Made by a program: the position numbers and the translations under genes | Origin: Allacma fusca | Lineage: Eukaryota > Arthropoda > Collembola > Symphypleona > Sminthuridae | Length of the DNA: 64,000 nucleotides | Direction of reading: 5' to 3' | NCBI GenBank assembly: GCA_947179485.1 | Contig: OX359246.1 | Location: 71,451,508-71,515,507, forward strand | In this document: one piece after another, positions 1-9,224 of the stretch | How the letters are laid out: the number at the start of each line of letters is the position of its first letter | How positions within the stretch are numbered: the stretch's first letter is position 1 | Notes under the pieces: model-generated | Told to the model about the DNA's origin: nothing | Seen by the model: the letters and a program-made list of their open reading frames with translations, nothing else | Database searches by the model: none

Positions 1-904
1 TTTTTGTGTAATCCCCGCTTGCACCACTTTGCGATACCAGACCAACGCAAATATAATTTGGGAGAACGCCACTGTGGATTTGAGTTGCGGGTAAGGTAAA
101 TGTACAACTTGGTATCAAAACTTTATTGAGTTTGTGCGACTTGACGGGAAGTTGAAGGGGCTGTTGTTGTATCATACTTTGGTGAAGATAAATAATGTCG
201 TCAGATACTATGTGCTTCTTTAAAGTCAATTTCACTTTGTCTATAATGATTTTATATCCACCCTCGTTAGCTGACGATGTCCACACAACGAAACTCGGAT
301 CATTCCGCACAAGTTTAAGATTCATTGTTATTCCCCCTGGAATGTACTGTTGAGCACTACACAAGGAACATAGTAGTTGTGTTCGCAATTCTGTTATTTG
401 ACTTTCCTTGACAAACGCACGTCGTTTTGCATAACCAGTATTCACATCGCTTCCAAGACTTGTGTTTGAATCAAGATAAAAGAGTTGGGATTCAAACAAC
501 TCGCGTTTATTTTCTAGGAAGCTTTGCAAGTATGCCAAATAATCATAGTTGTATCGAGCGTCCCAAACGACAGTGTTGTTAAGACTGATCTGGAGGTGCT
601 TAAACATTGAATTAGCCAAACCGTTAACAACTGAATGGGCGTCTGACTCTACGAAAGCTTTGCCGTCTGGTTTAACAATTTTTAGCTGATACGATAAATA
701 AGAGTTTTTAAAATCTATGTACGCAGATTTAGGACTCTCGTAAACAAATTCAATGCTCGATTCCGGATTTTCGTAGTTGTTAATTGGATATAAAACTTGG
801 TCACTCGACGAGACAACGGAAATATCAGAGTTTTTATCTTCTAAGCTGTAATTAAGCTCGGATCGAAATCCCGCTTGACTTCCAGGTATTGTTTCAAGTT
901 CCAT
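1..904 (-). CDS. Polinton/F54H12.2-like major capsid protein, partial
   Basis: An uninterrupted minus-strand frame starts at the ATG at 902-904 and is still open at the window edge, so about 301 N-terminal codons are visible and the C-terminus is missing. Its pattern fits the capsid proteins of Polinton/Maverick-type elements annotated in invertebrates as F54H12.2-like: an early SSIEF...YIDF segment, then VNGLANSMFKHLQISLNN and later a LPNYIICVGLVSQSG segment. In that group it builds the icosahedral shell as a double jelly-roll protein; this role comes from family knowledge. The start overlaps the end of the upstream penton-like gene by 11 bp, as in compact viral gene blocks. No stop or frameshift is seen in the visible part. 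The family is inferred from motif memory. Confidence 0.7.
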   Translation of the reverse strand, partial: MELETIPGSQAGFRSELNYSLEDKNSDISVVSSSDQVLYPINNYENPESSIEFVYESPKSAYIDFKNSYLSYQLKIVKPDGKAFVESDAHSVVNGLANSMFKHLQISLNNTVVWDARYNYDYLAYLQSFLENKRELFESQLFYLDSNTSLGSDVNTGYAKRRAFVKESQITELRTQLLCSLCSAQQYIPGGITMNLKLVRNDPSFVVWTSSANEGGYKIIIDKVKLTLKKHIVSDDIIYLHQSMIQQQPLQLPVKSHKLNKVLIPSCTFTLPATQIHSGVLPNYICVGLVSQSGASGDYTK

Positions 905-2213
905 TCTTCTTGATTCTTCTTGTTTTGGTCTTCACAGGTGTTCTTCTCTTATTTGTGCGTCTCTTAGTTGCAGATGTTTTCCCTGTACGCTTTTTCTTAA
1001 ATGCGCGCAAAGTTTTCGTATGTTGCTCAGAGGATATACTAGGAAGCCTGATAGCTTTTGAAGCACTTTCCATAGATTTCTTTGGTTCTAATTTACACTG
1101 ATTATCCACACAAGTAAGTTTCCTCATACGACAGCGTTTTATAAAGTGAAGTGTTATTGTCGAAGGCTGGCTACTAACTGAAATTGGTTGCTGATATTCG
1201 TCAGTTATATATATTCTAATTGAGGTCATATTTTTGTTTATAATCGGTATATACCAACTTTCTGATTGCGTATATTTTATACTACCATTAAATGTTTGAG
1301 TTGGCACAATTTTTAAAAGCTTATAAGCTTTTTCCCCCACCATGGTTGGCGATATTCCATCCATATGAACATAGATGTAATTCACTTTAGCTGCTAAATT
1401 AATATTGCTAAATTCTATGTCGTCCAAGTTAGCATTAAATTTAACAGTTTTTTCACAGTTGAGTAACGTTTGAAGATGTGTCGAGAAAATCAATCTTTGA
1501 TTAGCTTTAGTTGCACTGCTTTTTCTTAGAACCAGCTTATCACCTTGAACTAGAAATTGAGCATAATTATTTAAATCGCTTGTCAATAACCCCAAATTCA
1601 AGTTAGACTGCAGATTTTGAAGAGTCGAAACATTTCTAGATATAAATGACAAGTCAACATTTTTCATTTGAGGAGGTTTGTCAATTGTTATCTCTATATC
1701 CTCGTTTACTAAATCAAATTTGTCTCTATCAATGGGAAGCGAATTTGTATGACGTCCTTTGTTGAATATGTGGTTATTAAAACCCAAGAGTTGGGAAACT
1801 GTTGGAGATAGTGAAATAATAAAATCCGATTGATTTTCAATTATTACTTGTAGTTGTCCCTCGTTTGTAAAATAAAATTGCAATTCAGGCAAAACGCCTT
1901 CCAAATATTCATTGGCAGTTGATATCCATGAAATTAAATTGTTTTCGCTACTTTTCGGAATCAAAATAATATCCTCTTCTGCGGGTTGGGTTTCAACAAA
2001 AAAATTACTGTTTTTTAATTGCATGGAAATGTTTTTAAGAAGGTCACTCGGTAAAATCAGTGACTCTAGCGCAACATCATACTGGTCGGCAGTTTCGTTT
2101 AAATTGACATATATATTATTTTCAAACGAACTTGAATTGTTGTTTGAATAAAAATTTGAGCAACTATCACTTTTTGCAACTGCATAAAAACTGTCCGGCG
2201 CTGTCGATTCCAT
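894..2213 (-). CDS. Penton/minor-capsid-like protein with basic tail
   Basis: A 439-residue open frame. The N-terminal half has the layout of the second capsid protein of Polinton-like elements: an acidic, Asn/Ser-rich start, then a segment on a polypeptide bringing about LILPSDLLKNI, then TVSQLLGF. Residues about 275-345 (YVHMDGISPTMVGEKAYKLL, followed by KIVPTQ and later TLHFIKRC) match the conserved block of that family. The last 60 or so residues are very rich in Lys/Arg (for example KTKTRRIKKNG), like a nucleic-acid-binding tail. The gene sits between a small gene 2 bp upstream and the capsid gene, which it overlaps by 11 bp. A vertex role is inferred from family position; no enzyme motif is visible. 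Confidence 0.62.
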   Translation of the reverse strand: MESTAPDSFYAVAKSDSCSNFYSNNNSSSFENNIYVNLNETADQYDVALESLILPSDLLKNISMQLKNSNFFVETQPAEEDIILIPKSSENNLISWISTANEYLEGVLPELQFYFTNEGQLQVIIENQSDFIISLSPTVSQLLGFNNHIFNKGRHTNSLPIDRDKFDLVNEDIEITIDKPPQMKNVDLSFISRNVSTLQNLQSNLNLGLLTSDLNNYAQFLVQGDKLVLRKSSATKANQRLIFSTHLQTLLNCEKTVKFNANLDDIEFSNINLAAKVNYIYVHMDGISPTMVGEKAYKLLKIVPTQTFNGSIKYTQSESWYIPIINKNMTSIRIYITDEYQQPISVSSQPSTITLHFIKRCRMRKLTCVDNQCKLEPKKSMESASKAIRLPSISSEQHTKTLRAFKKKRTGKTSATKRRTNKRRTPVKTKTRRIKKNGT

Positions 2214-2215
2214 TT

Positions 2216-2458
2216 TCAGTAATGACCTTTTAGTTTTCTAGTTTTCATTTTATATATTTTTATTATATCCTCAAATGAAATCCATTTTCGTTGCAAAGTT
2301 TTTTTTCCACTTCCAAGAAGCTCATTATTTTCTTCGGACGTTTTCAAAGATTGTGATTGAACTAAAGTGGACTTAATGTTATCTGCTTTTCCCAAACTGT
2401 TTTTATAGTTTACAAACTCTCTGTATTCCTCAATTGGAATAACCTTCATGACCTCCAT
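2216..2458 (-). CDS. Small hypothetical protein of the virus-like element
   Basis: An 80-residue frame beginning MEVMKVIPIEEYREF and ending with a basic stretch (KMKTRKLKGHY). It lies 2 bp upstream of the penton-like start, consistent with a compact gene block. Small proteins opening with a hydrophobic-Pro-Ile-x-x-Tyr pattern occur beside capsid genes in Polinton-like elements, but I cannot assign a function. The position in a tightly packed same-strand set is the main evidence that it is real. Confidence 0.5.
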   Translation of the reverse strand: MEVMKVIPIEEYREFVNYKNSLGKADNIKSTLVQSQSLKTSEENNELLGSGKKTLQRKWISFEDIIKIYKMKTRKLKGHY

Positions 2459-2575
2459 GCTAGCAAAACGAATTATTAATTAAAGAACACAGTGTAACTG
2501 CAATGATACTACGAATTAAATTAAAATTAGAAACCAATGTTGACAGAAACCTTTTGGAGTTTAAAATATTAGTTT

Positions 2576-2761
2576 TTATGGTTGCAAGTTTGCGTTTTTT
2601 ATATACAGACGCAGTGTATTGATCAAAGTTAAATATATAATTTCAATTATTGCCTTCCGTTGTTCCTCACTCAAGTTTTTAATTAGCTTTTTAATTTGAG
2701 ACTTGTTTTTTAGCTTAAGAAGTTCTTCAAAAAAATCTAGATTTGCTTCGACACGTAGCAT
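2576..2761 (-). CDS. Small helical protein of the virus-like element
   Basis: A 61-residue frame whose ATG directly abuts the stop codon of the upstream ATPase gene (2762-2764). The protein is a run of amphipathic helices: FFEELLKLKNKSQIKKLIKN then SEEQRKAIIEIIYLTLINTL. Small proteins with an R-K-A-I-I core occur in capsid gene blocks of invertebrate Polinton-like elements, which is why I keep it; the function is unknown. A chance frame is possible but unlikely given the exact junction with the ATPase. Confidence 0.45.
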   Translation of the reverse strand: MLRVEANLDFFEELLKLKNKSQIKKLIKNLSEEQRKAIIEIIYLTLINTLRLYIKNANLQP

Positions 2762-3539
2762 TTATTTATTCGTGCTACCCTCGCAAACGACAATGTTTGA
2801 ATGAGATAAAGGTGTGTAAATTTCGCAATTTTGTTGGAAAAAACTACTTCTCACTCGAAATTTATCTGGCGTTTTGCAATCTAAATCAATTAATAAATAG
2901 CGCGAAGATTTCATTGCTTCTTGATAACAGTAATATAAGTATTTTACAGATTCTGGGCTGAACTGATAACCTAGCTTTATTAGTGACGATTTGTCTCTAA
3001 CATTACGAAAGATACATAGATAGGTGGAATTTAAAGATAGGATTCGGAGAGAAGGGTGAAATAGATTGTGTAATGAAATTGCTACAGTTGCGTTTCTGTG
3101 GTGAGACGTAATTGTAAAAATTCTCACTATTTCAGAATGTAAGTCTCTTCCTAACTCTTGAGCGTAGTCATCAATAAACAGAAATGTCGATTTTGAATTT
3201 AGCATTATACTGTCTATGTCTTTAAAGTTTTTTGTTAGAATAAGCTGAGGTATTTTGCGCTCTAAATCAGCATACAGCTCTTGATGTTCTTTATAAAGTA
3301 TGATAATTTTTTCAAAATCATCTGAAAACAGTTCTAACCGGCGTGTTAACAGTTCTGCTATCAGACTAGATTTTCCTGATTGTGATGGACCAAACGCAAT
3401 TATTCTATAAAAATAAAAAATAATTATTAGGTTGTTTCGTACATACAAATAAAATGAATGACTAAAACAGTGATATCTACCTGCATGGATGTGTCAGTTT
3501 TGATGAAACTGTATTAGATTCCATTTCGCTCAAGCTCAT
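2762..3539 (-). CDS. Genome-packaging ATPase (A32/FtsK-like), two exons
   Basis: The P-loop GPSQSGKSS and the Walker B strand STFLFIDDYAQEL mark a packaging NTPase of the kind that pumps DNA into capsids in Polintons and related viruses. The Walker A lies unusually close to the start of exon 2, whose first codons read like intron sequence. A likely first exon is 3481-3539 (ATG at 3537-3539), with donor AG/GTAGAT and acceptor TTTTTATAG at 3405-3406. The resulting 76-bp intron (3405-3480) joins in phase (59 + 643 nt, 233 codons plus stop). The spliced reading places a His-Pro-Cys-Arg stretch just before the P-loop, as is usual in this family. The stop abuts the next gene. The exon model is inferred; the ATPase call is firm. 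Confidence 0.78.
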
Positions 3540-3845
3540 GTTTACGACTAATCTTAACAAACATGTGCTTAGGCATATATGCATGGGCATATAAGAGTGC
3601 TTCCGTTTTCTAGGTCTATGCGTCCATATGCCTTAGAGTAAACATTACAATTTAAAATGTGTCTCTTTGTGTCAAGTGCTGTGAAACTTAACTTGTTTAC
3701 ATAAACGTTATAGATAGATTGATTTTTTTACACATAACTGTGATACATTTTGTCTAAACATTCTGTCATCAAATAGACATGTTTTGTACGTTTCAAAAGC
3801 AACTCGGAAAAATCCTTCTGCCCTTTATTTTCGCATTCGTGTAAT

Positions 3846-4095
3846 TCAATAGCTGAAAACATACTATCACAATCATCCCAAAAGTGCTTATTATCTACAT
3901 ACTTTGCTATTAATTTTCTTGAAGCAAATATCATATTGCAATCATTCATTGTACGTGGAATTATATTTCGTCAATAGCTGAAAACATACTATCACAATCT
4001 GCGCAAAAATGCTTATAATCTACATGCTTTGCTATTAATTTTCTTGAAGCAAATATCATATTGCAATCATTCATTGTACGTGGAATTATATTTCG
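3846..4095. repeat. 125-bp direct tandem duplication, two units
   Basis: Units 3846-3970 and 3971-4095 both run from TCAATAGCTGAAAAC to GGAATTATATTTCG and differ at only about six positions. The duplication is recent and breaks the minus-strand frame around it. Confidence 0.9.
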
Positions 4096-4128
4096 TCTGG
4101 CCCGACTCGTATACGAGTCGGGCCAGAC
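4095..4128. repeat. Perfect 34-bp palindrome
   Basis: The two 17-bp arms are exact reverse complements, centred on CGTATACG (outer sequence GTCTGGCCCGACTCG). It is much more GC-rich than its surroundings and lies inside the reading frame that starts at 4182, directly next to the end of the 125-bp duplication. Confidence 0.9.
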
Positions 4129-4182
4129 TATATGTAGAACTACAGTTACTGCACCAAGCTTGGGTTGCTCTTCAGAAGACAT

Positions 4183-4802
4183 TCTGAGAATGTGATGAAT
4201 CCTATGCCAGCGCTGGGGGTTTATATACTGTGCTTCTTAGGTGTGGTCAAAAAATTATATATTCACTAGAAATGGACCGCGCCCAGTTATACGACCTCTG
4301 TACGATTTTGTCGTTTATAAAAAACTATGCGTTTTTTATTTGTTATATAAAGAGCAAGTATGCAAATGTTTTGTTCGCAAAAAATTAAACGTTTTCGATT
4401 ATATTAAAAACGAGTATGCAAATATTTTTTCGCAAAAATAATAAACTACCAGTATGCAAATACTCCTCGTCTTCAAATATAATCAATGACCTTGACGGCA
4501 AACCGGTTTATTGATAATTATTGCACAAACGATTTGTTGAAAAAATAAAACGTTTTCATGATTCATATAAATTAAAGTATATACATATTTGGTTCACAAA
4601 AAAAACAAACGTTTGTAGTTATTATAAAAACTATCGGTAAGCAATCGTTGGTTTAAAATATGTCGTTTTCAAATATTAATAAACTACCAGTATGCAAATG
4701 ACATTATAAAAAACTAGTATGCAAATATTTGAACACATTTTTTTATATGAAACATTTGTATAAAAAGGGAGCCTAAAATCAAACACAGCATCATTTCTCA
4801 AA
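4183..4802. promoter_or_regulatory. Divergent promoter region with octamer motifs
   Basis: A 620-bp AT-rich stretch lies between two diverging starts. Minus side: TATATAAA at 4220-4227, about 45 bp before the ATG at 4182. Plus side: TATAAAAA at 4759-4766, 44 bp before the ATG at 4803. Both leaders carry a similar CATCA...TTCTCA block just before the start. Between them the POU octamer ATGCAAAT occurs five times on the plus strand: 4360-4367, 4416-4423, 4454-4461, 4692-4699 and 4719-4726. Two of these share a longer AAACTACCAGT prefix, and ACGTTTT/AAACGTTT boxes recur between them, so the region looks like diverged tandem enhancer units. Confidence 0.65.
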
Positions 4803-5180
4803 ATGACTTCAACCTATTGTTGCTCATGCGGATACAGGTTCTCCTTTAGAACCAGAAATTTCAAAAAACAAGTAAATGAAAATTGCGACAAATTGAAAAC
4901 ATGCAATGAAAATGAAATATGTTTAGATTTTGAAAATTTAGCTAACTGGTGCAAAATCAAGGTACCCATTTCTATACAAGAAAGAATTTCTGGCTTTTTG
5001 TACTGTGAAATGATTTTCAAAATGCCTTATGTGAATACATATTTTTATACATTCAAGCATACGTCTGCAGAAAACAGGTTTGATTGCATTCTCAGTATTC
5101 ATATGTTAATTCGTTCCTTACATGTTTGTAGTATTTTTTGTATCAATTATTTCAATGGGTACAAGAGCAATAACATATAA
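4803..5180 (+). CDS. Unknown Cys-rich protein behind a strong TATA promoter
   Basis: A 125-residue frame begins MTSTYCCSCGYRF, with Cys pairs at residues 6-7 and 9 that could start a metal-binding knuckle, and further Cys at about 28, 34, 41 and 50. No known domain is recognised. The start is chosen from the TATA box 44 bp upstream and the shared leader motif described for the promoter region. The frame may continue by splicing. It probably belongs to the virus-like element because it shares the divergent promoter; its coding nature is not proven. Confidence 0.45.
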   Translation: MTSTYCCSCGYRFSFRTRNFKKQVNENCDKLKTCNENEICLDFENLANWCKIKVPISIQERISGFLYCEMIFKMPYVNTYFYTFKHTSAENRFDCILSIHMLIRSLHVCSIFCINYFNGYKSNNI

Positions 5181-8100
5181 TACATGCATGAATTTGATGA
5201 AATAATTTGTAGACAGTTGTGTTGCAGATTTTTTATTCGCTGAACTCTCGTTATAAAGCTGGCACTTATTAGGGTGGCTATATAAGGGTTAAGATTTACA
5301 GACCTGATTCTCCATAATCAGCCTTAATATCTACATATACATATGAATCTTTTTGTATTTACACAGCGTACCCGGAATAGTCTTTAAAATTTAAACACAG
5401 CCTGTAAATAACGGATCTATTTCCGAAGTCTCCGATAAAGTTTCTCAATGGCTGAAGGATCGTCCATCTGAAGCGTTCACATGACCCTGTCAATGTAAGA
5501 GAGTTCCCTCATTGTCGGGAATACGTTTCACTTGGGATACTAATTACATAAAAAAATCATGAAGAGACTTGAAAATTCAATCAGTCAAGTGACAAATTAG
5601 AAGGTCATTGAAGGCTGCTATATGTACATTACAGGGGGAGGGTTGATGAAGCCTCTGCATGTAACTACATACATCTACTAATATAAATATATAGATATCT
5701 ACATGTGAGCAAATAGACACTTAATTCCATTCTGGACACAGAGATGTGATACTGACTTATTCAATGCTATTTTGTAGTAGGAGCTACTCTGTATTTTTTA
5801 CTGTACACTCATTGTCTCCCCTTGTAAAGGCTGCTGGGAGCAAGTCCAACAATAACTTTTGTAATGACTGCATCTCATAGTTTTATTCATGTTTGCCCAG
5901 CGTTATTAGAGACGACGTGAAATGATATCCCATCATTGAATCTCCCTTCCCGAGCTTTATCTTCAGATTATCTTAGAAGATGTTTCTGGTATTAATGCAG
6001 TGTGACCTTCATGACTGGCTAACATTGGGCCATGAGTCATGACGGCATCCTCATGATATTATTTTTTTAAAAACATACACACACACACACAACCACACAT
6101 TATAATAGGAACCAGTAGTATAAGTCCGGCATTGCAAACTCCCTGTTATTAAATAAAATTGCAAGTACATAAATGTTTGCAGAATAAACGTTTTAATGGG
6201 AGTTGCATGAAGGCTCGGATTGTCTTTTTCTTGGATATTTGTGCGTGTGTATGTATGTCTCTCTCTGTGTGTGTGTACAAAACTTAGATATAAAGTCATC
6301 TTGTATGAGGATATTGCATAAACGTAACATGTGTGTGTGTGTGTGTGTGGGAACAAAAACTTGCAAATATCTTTTTTCTTGGTCAAGCAACCTATTGAAA
6401 TAACTATATTATAGTAGTTATGAAGGGAATACCAAAGAGTAAAAATATTGTTTGTGTAAGTATTCATAGCACGGACTGCAAATAGCTTTTAATGCGCGCA
6501 TGTTGTTATGTTCCCATATTACAATCTAGTAAATGCAAATCGATTTTGCAGGGGTATAGAGCACCATGAGTCTTTCTGTATTGTGGCTGTAGGTCTCTGT
6601 AGCTGTATGTCTCTGTAGCTGAGGACATAAAAAAATTTGCATGAGCTTACTGCATTGTGGATACATGTCTCATCATGTACAGGTATCCACATTGAGGATA
6701 GGGAACTGTGCTGTGCCGGGGTGGCTTAAATAAAGCATTTGATGCCAGTGTCATTTTATTTGAGTAACCTTCTAGCATCCTTAGGAAGAAAAATGGTACG
6801 AGAAAAATAATAAATTACGTCAAACCTTTGCCATTAACCAAGAAATAGCCTTAGTAGTATCTTTCGACACATTCTAATGCTGCCAGGACCCAAACCCGTG
6901 GAGTCTCTTAACATATATAGGCATAATAATAATTATTATTACACTGCCTTCACCCATTATACATAAGGGTGTCAGTGGTTGGAGTTTCCTTCTTACTAAA
7001 ACCCCATGCTCATCTGACAGTACTATATATTCACATGGCTCTCTGATGATAAATTAGCATTATTCGTTGTAACATGACGTTAAACAGGTTTAACGCGGGA
7101 CCTTATCCATGGGCAACTCTGCCTGATGGCTTTGATTCAGCCGTAGTTAATTTCCCTTTTCAATCTAGTAATTTTTTGAATTACTTAGTTTACTTATTTG
7201 TTTCATGTCAACTTTGCATATAAAGTAGCATCATAGATGTCTAATGCATACTTTTTTAAAAACTTTTGTTTTACTTATTTATCTTGATTCCATAACGGTA
7301 AGGATGAATTGTTTGATTGATTTTGCCAACACTAATTAAACATTTACATTTTTAAAAGCATATTTTTGATGCTTCAACTTTTCCCATTGTATACGGAGAC
7401 AATACGGCACATAAAGCTTCCCTTCAACGCATATGTTCTTTATTAAGCTAAACGTAAAGAGAGGGGTGCAAAAAGCAGATCTTTGCACATTGCAGGCATC
7501 CGTTGCGTTTATTAAAAACCGGTTTTGTTTTGCATGCACATATCATACATCGCGTGCTTGATTGTTTACTCTTTTTCTACAGTCGATTGTGAAATTATGG
7601 ATTCTGCTATTTTTTTCATTTTTCTTTTATATTTAATTTTTTTGCGAATGACATTTACGAAATAAATTTTGTGATTGCATTAGGGGGCGTGGTTTGCGCA
7701 AAAAAAATTCAAATTTATTGCGCGCCCTTTTTTAGCGGCACTGGTTCCCGCCAAACAATTTGAATCCCCCCAAAGCCTGACTATTTATACTACTTTCCAG
7801 TACCCGCCGGATATTTGTGTTAGGTCGGGTTAGGTAATGGAATATTTAAAATTCATTTGGTACTTTGTATTTTTGATTTTCTGAGTTTAAAAGATAATTT
7901 GTAGTTTGTGTTTTCGTTTAAATGTAGTTCTAGCTTGTCTTTTTTTGTTTGTAATTTAGTATAAATGCATTTAATGCATATGATGTGCATATGTTTTTGA
8001 AAGCTGTGGAAACATTTGTATTGTGCAGCTGCTGATAAAACCGCTTGTACAACAGAATGTGCTACTGGCTGGGTCATGCTGCAATTTTACCTTCATTCAG

Positions 8101-8820
8101 TTTCGCATATGTTATACCGACACTCTAGTACTAAGGCTTACTACTAAGGCTGCGTAACCGGTCTTCTACTGAATGTGCGTGTCCGTACATCCGGGTGGTC
8201 CGTTGACACAATTAAATAAAAACGAATGTACGAATTTTCGTCAAATTTGACATGTTCTTCCACTACATAGCTCGGAGGAGTTCAATTTTGGTTGAAATCC
8301 TTGCAGTAGTTTTATTTGAAATAGAAGGTTAAACATCCTGTTATTGTTTCTTACTTAACTTGATTAATTCATTTCATAATAAAATTACTACAATAGTCAG
8401 CAACCACAGGTTATTGTTACTGTAGTTACATTATTTTAAACAAACATCGAAAGCAACTCTCACCCTTCAGATTGCCTAGTCTTGGGTTGGGACCAAAATC
8501 GTTTCGAAGTAATGCTTTTTTCTATTTGAGACTTGGTGTTTTACCCCAAATATTTACATATCATGCAATTGAGTGCCTGAGAGCTTCACTTTGCTCAAAT
8601 CCTCACTTGAATCAACTTGTATGCGTTGATGATATGCATGTTAAGTATTTCTTATTACTTCAATGTATAAATTTTATTCTATTAAAATTTTTCCCAAAAA
8701 TGCGATTTGGTCATTATAAATATGGTCGTGGTATTTACAACATTAAGCAGTAAGCTGATTTCCAAAGGCTTCTTCCCGCAGTTGTCTTCTTATCTCCGGA
8801 GTTACATGTCTCAGACAACC
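5181..8820. other. No gene recognised; AT-rich, microsatellites
   Basis: I see no convincing coding region. The stretch holds an (AC)n run at about 6077-6090 and a (GT)n run at about 6329-6349, which lie in opposite orientation about 250 bp apart. At 7790-7830 there is a segment (AGTACCCGCCGGATATTTGTG) that recurs at 39110-39140 inside a foldback element, so part of this stretch is probably old transposon sequence. Confidence 0.5.
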
Positions 8821-9224
8821 CTTGGTAAGTGATCGGACACCAGAAAGTCCCAGCGAGGCGACGCCGTACCAATCTGTGAAGTACCCTGAAGGCATTACTG
8901 GCAGACAAGCAGATTTTCCGTCGAATTCACTTCCTTCAAAAAGAGTCCAGGCGATTTTCCAAAATATCTCAACGATAACATACTTTGGGCAAAACCTAAA
9001 TTTGAACTAGACGTAAGGGATCAACTCTAAGATTTGTGATATTGGCATCGGTCAATTTTTTAGTTCACACGGGTCACAGGCGTGAAGCAAAGTGGGATAT
9101 TTTTGATTTCATGGTTCGGAATTTTATAAATCTCTCTGTAAGTTCATTTTTGTCTATCCCAGCTGAATCTTATGTCCCAGCAGGGAAATCCTCAACGATT
9201 TAAAAAATCCCTTTTGGCAAAATT

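Larger units (their letters stand above)
3728..4182 (-). pseudogene. Unknown gene broken by a 125-bp tandem duplication
   Basis: A minus-strand frame starts at 4182 behind a TATA box but stops at 3961. A second frame, 3949-3728, repeats part of the same protein (MNDCNMIFASRKLIAK) before running into a different C-terminal half. The cause is a 125-bp tandem duplication (3846-3970 and 3971-4095), which is not a multiple of three and shifts the frame. The segment contains Cys and His residues (C-x-D-C-D-S) but no domain I recognise. It faces the plus-strand gene at 4803 across a shared promoter region, so it is probably a regulatory or early gene of the virus-like element. Confidence 0.5.

Noticed and set aside
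889-1101. Plus-strand frame over the capsid/penton junction
   Set aside because: It is the complement of the Lys/Arg-rich tail of the penton-like gene and has no independent support.
6051-6467. Minus-strand frames rich in His/Thr
   Set aside because: They are translations of the AC/GT microsatellites.
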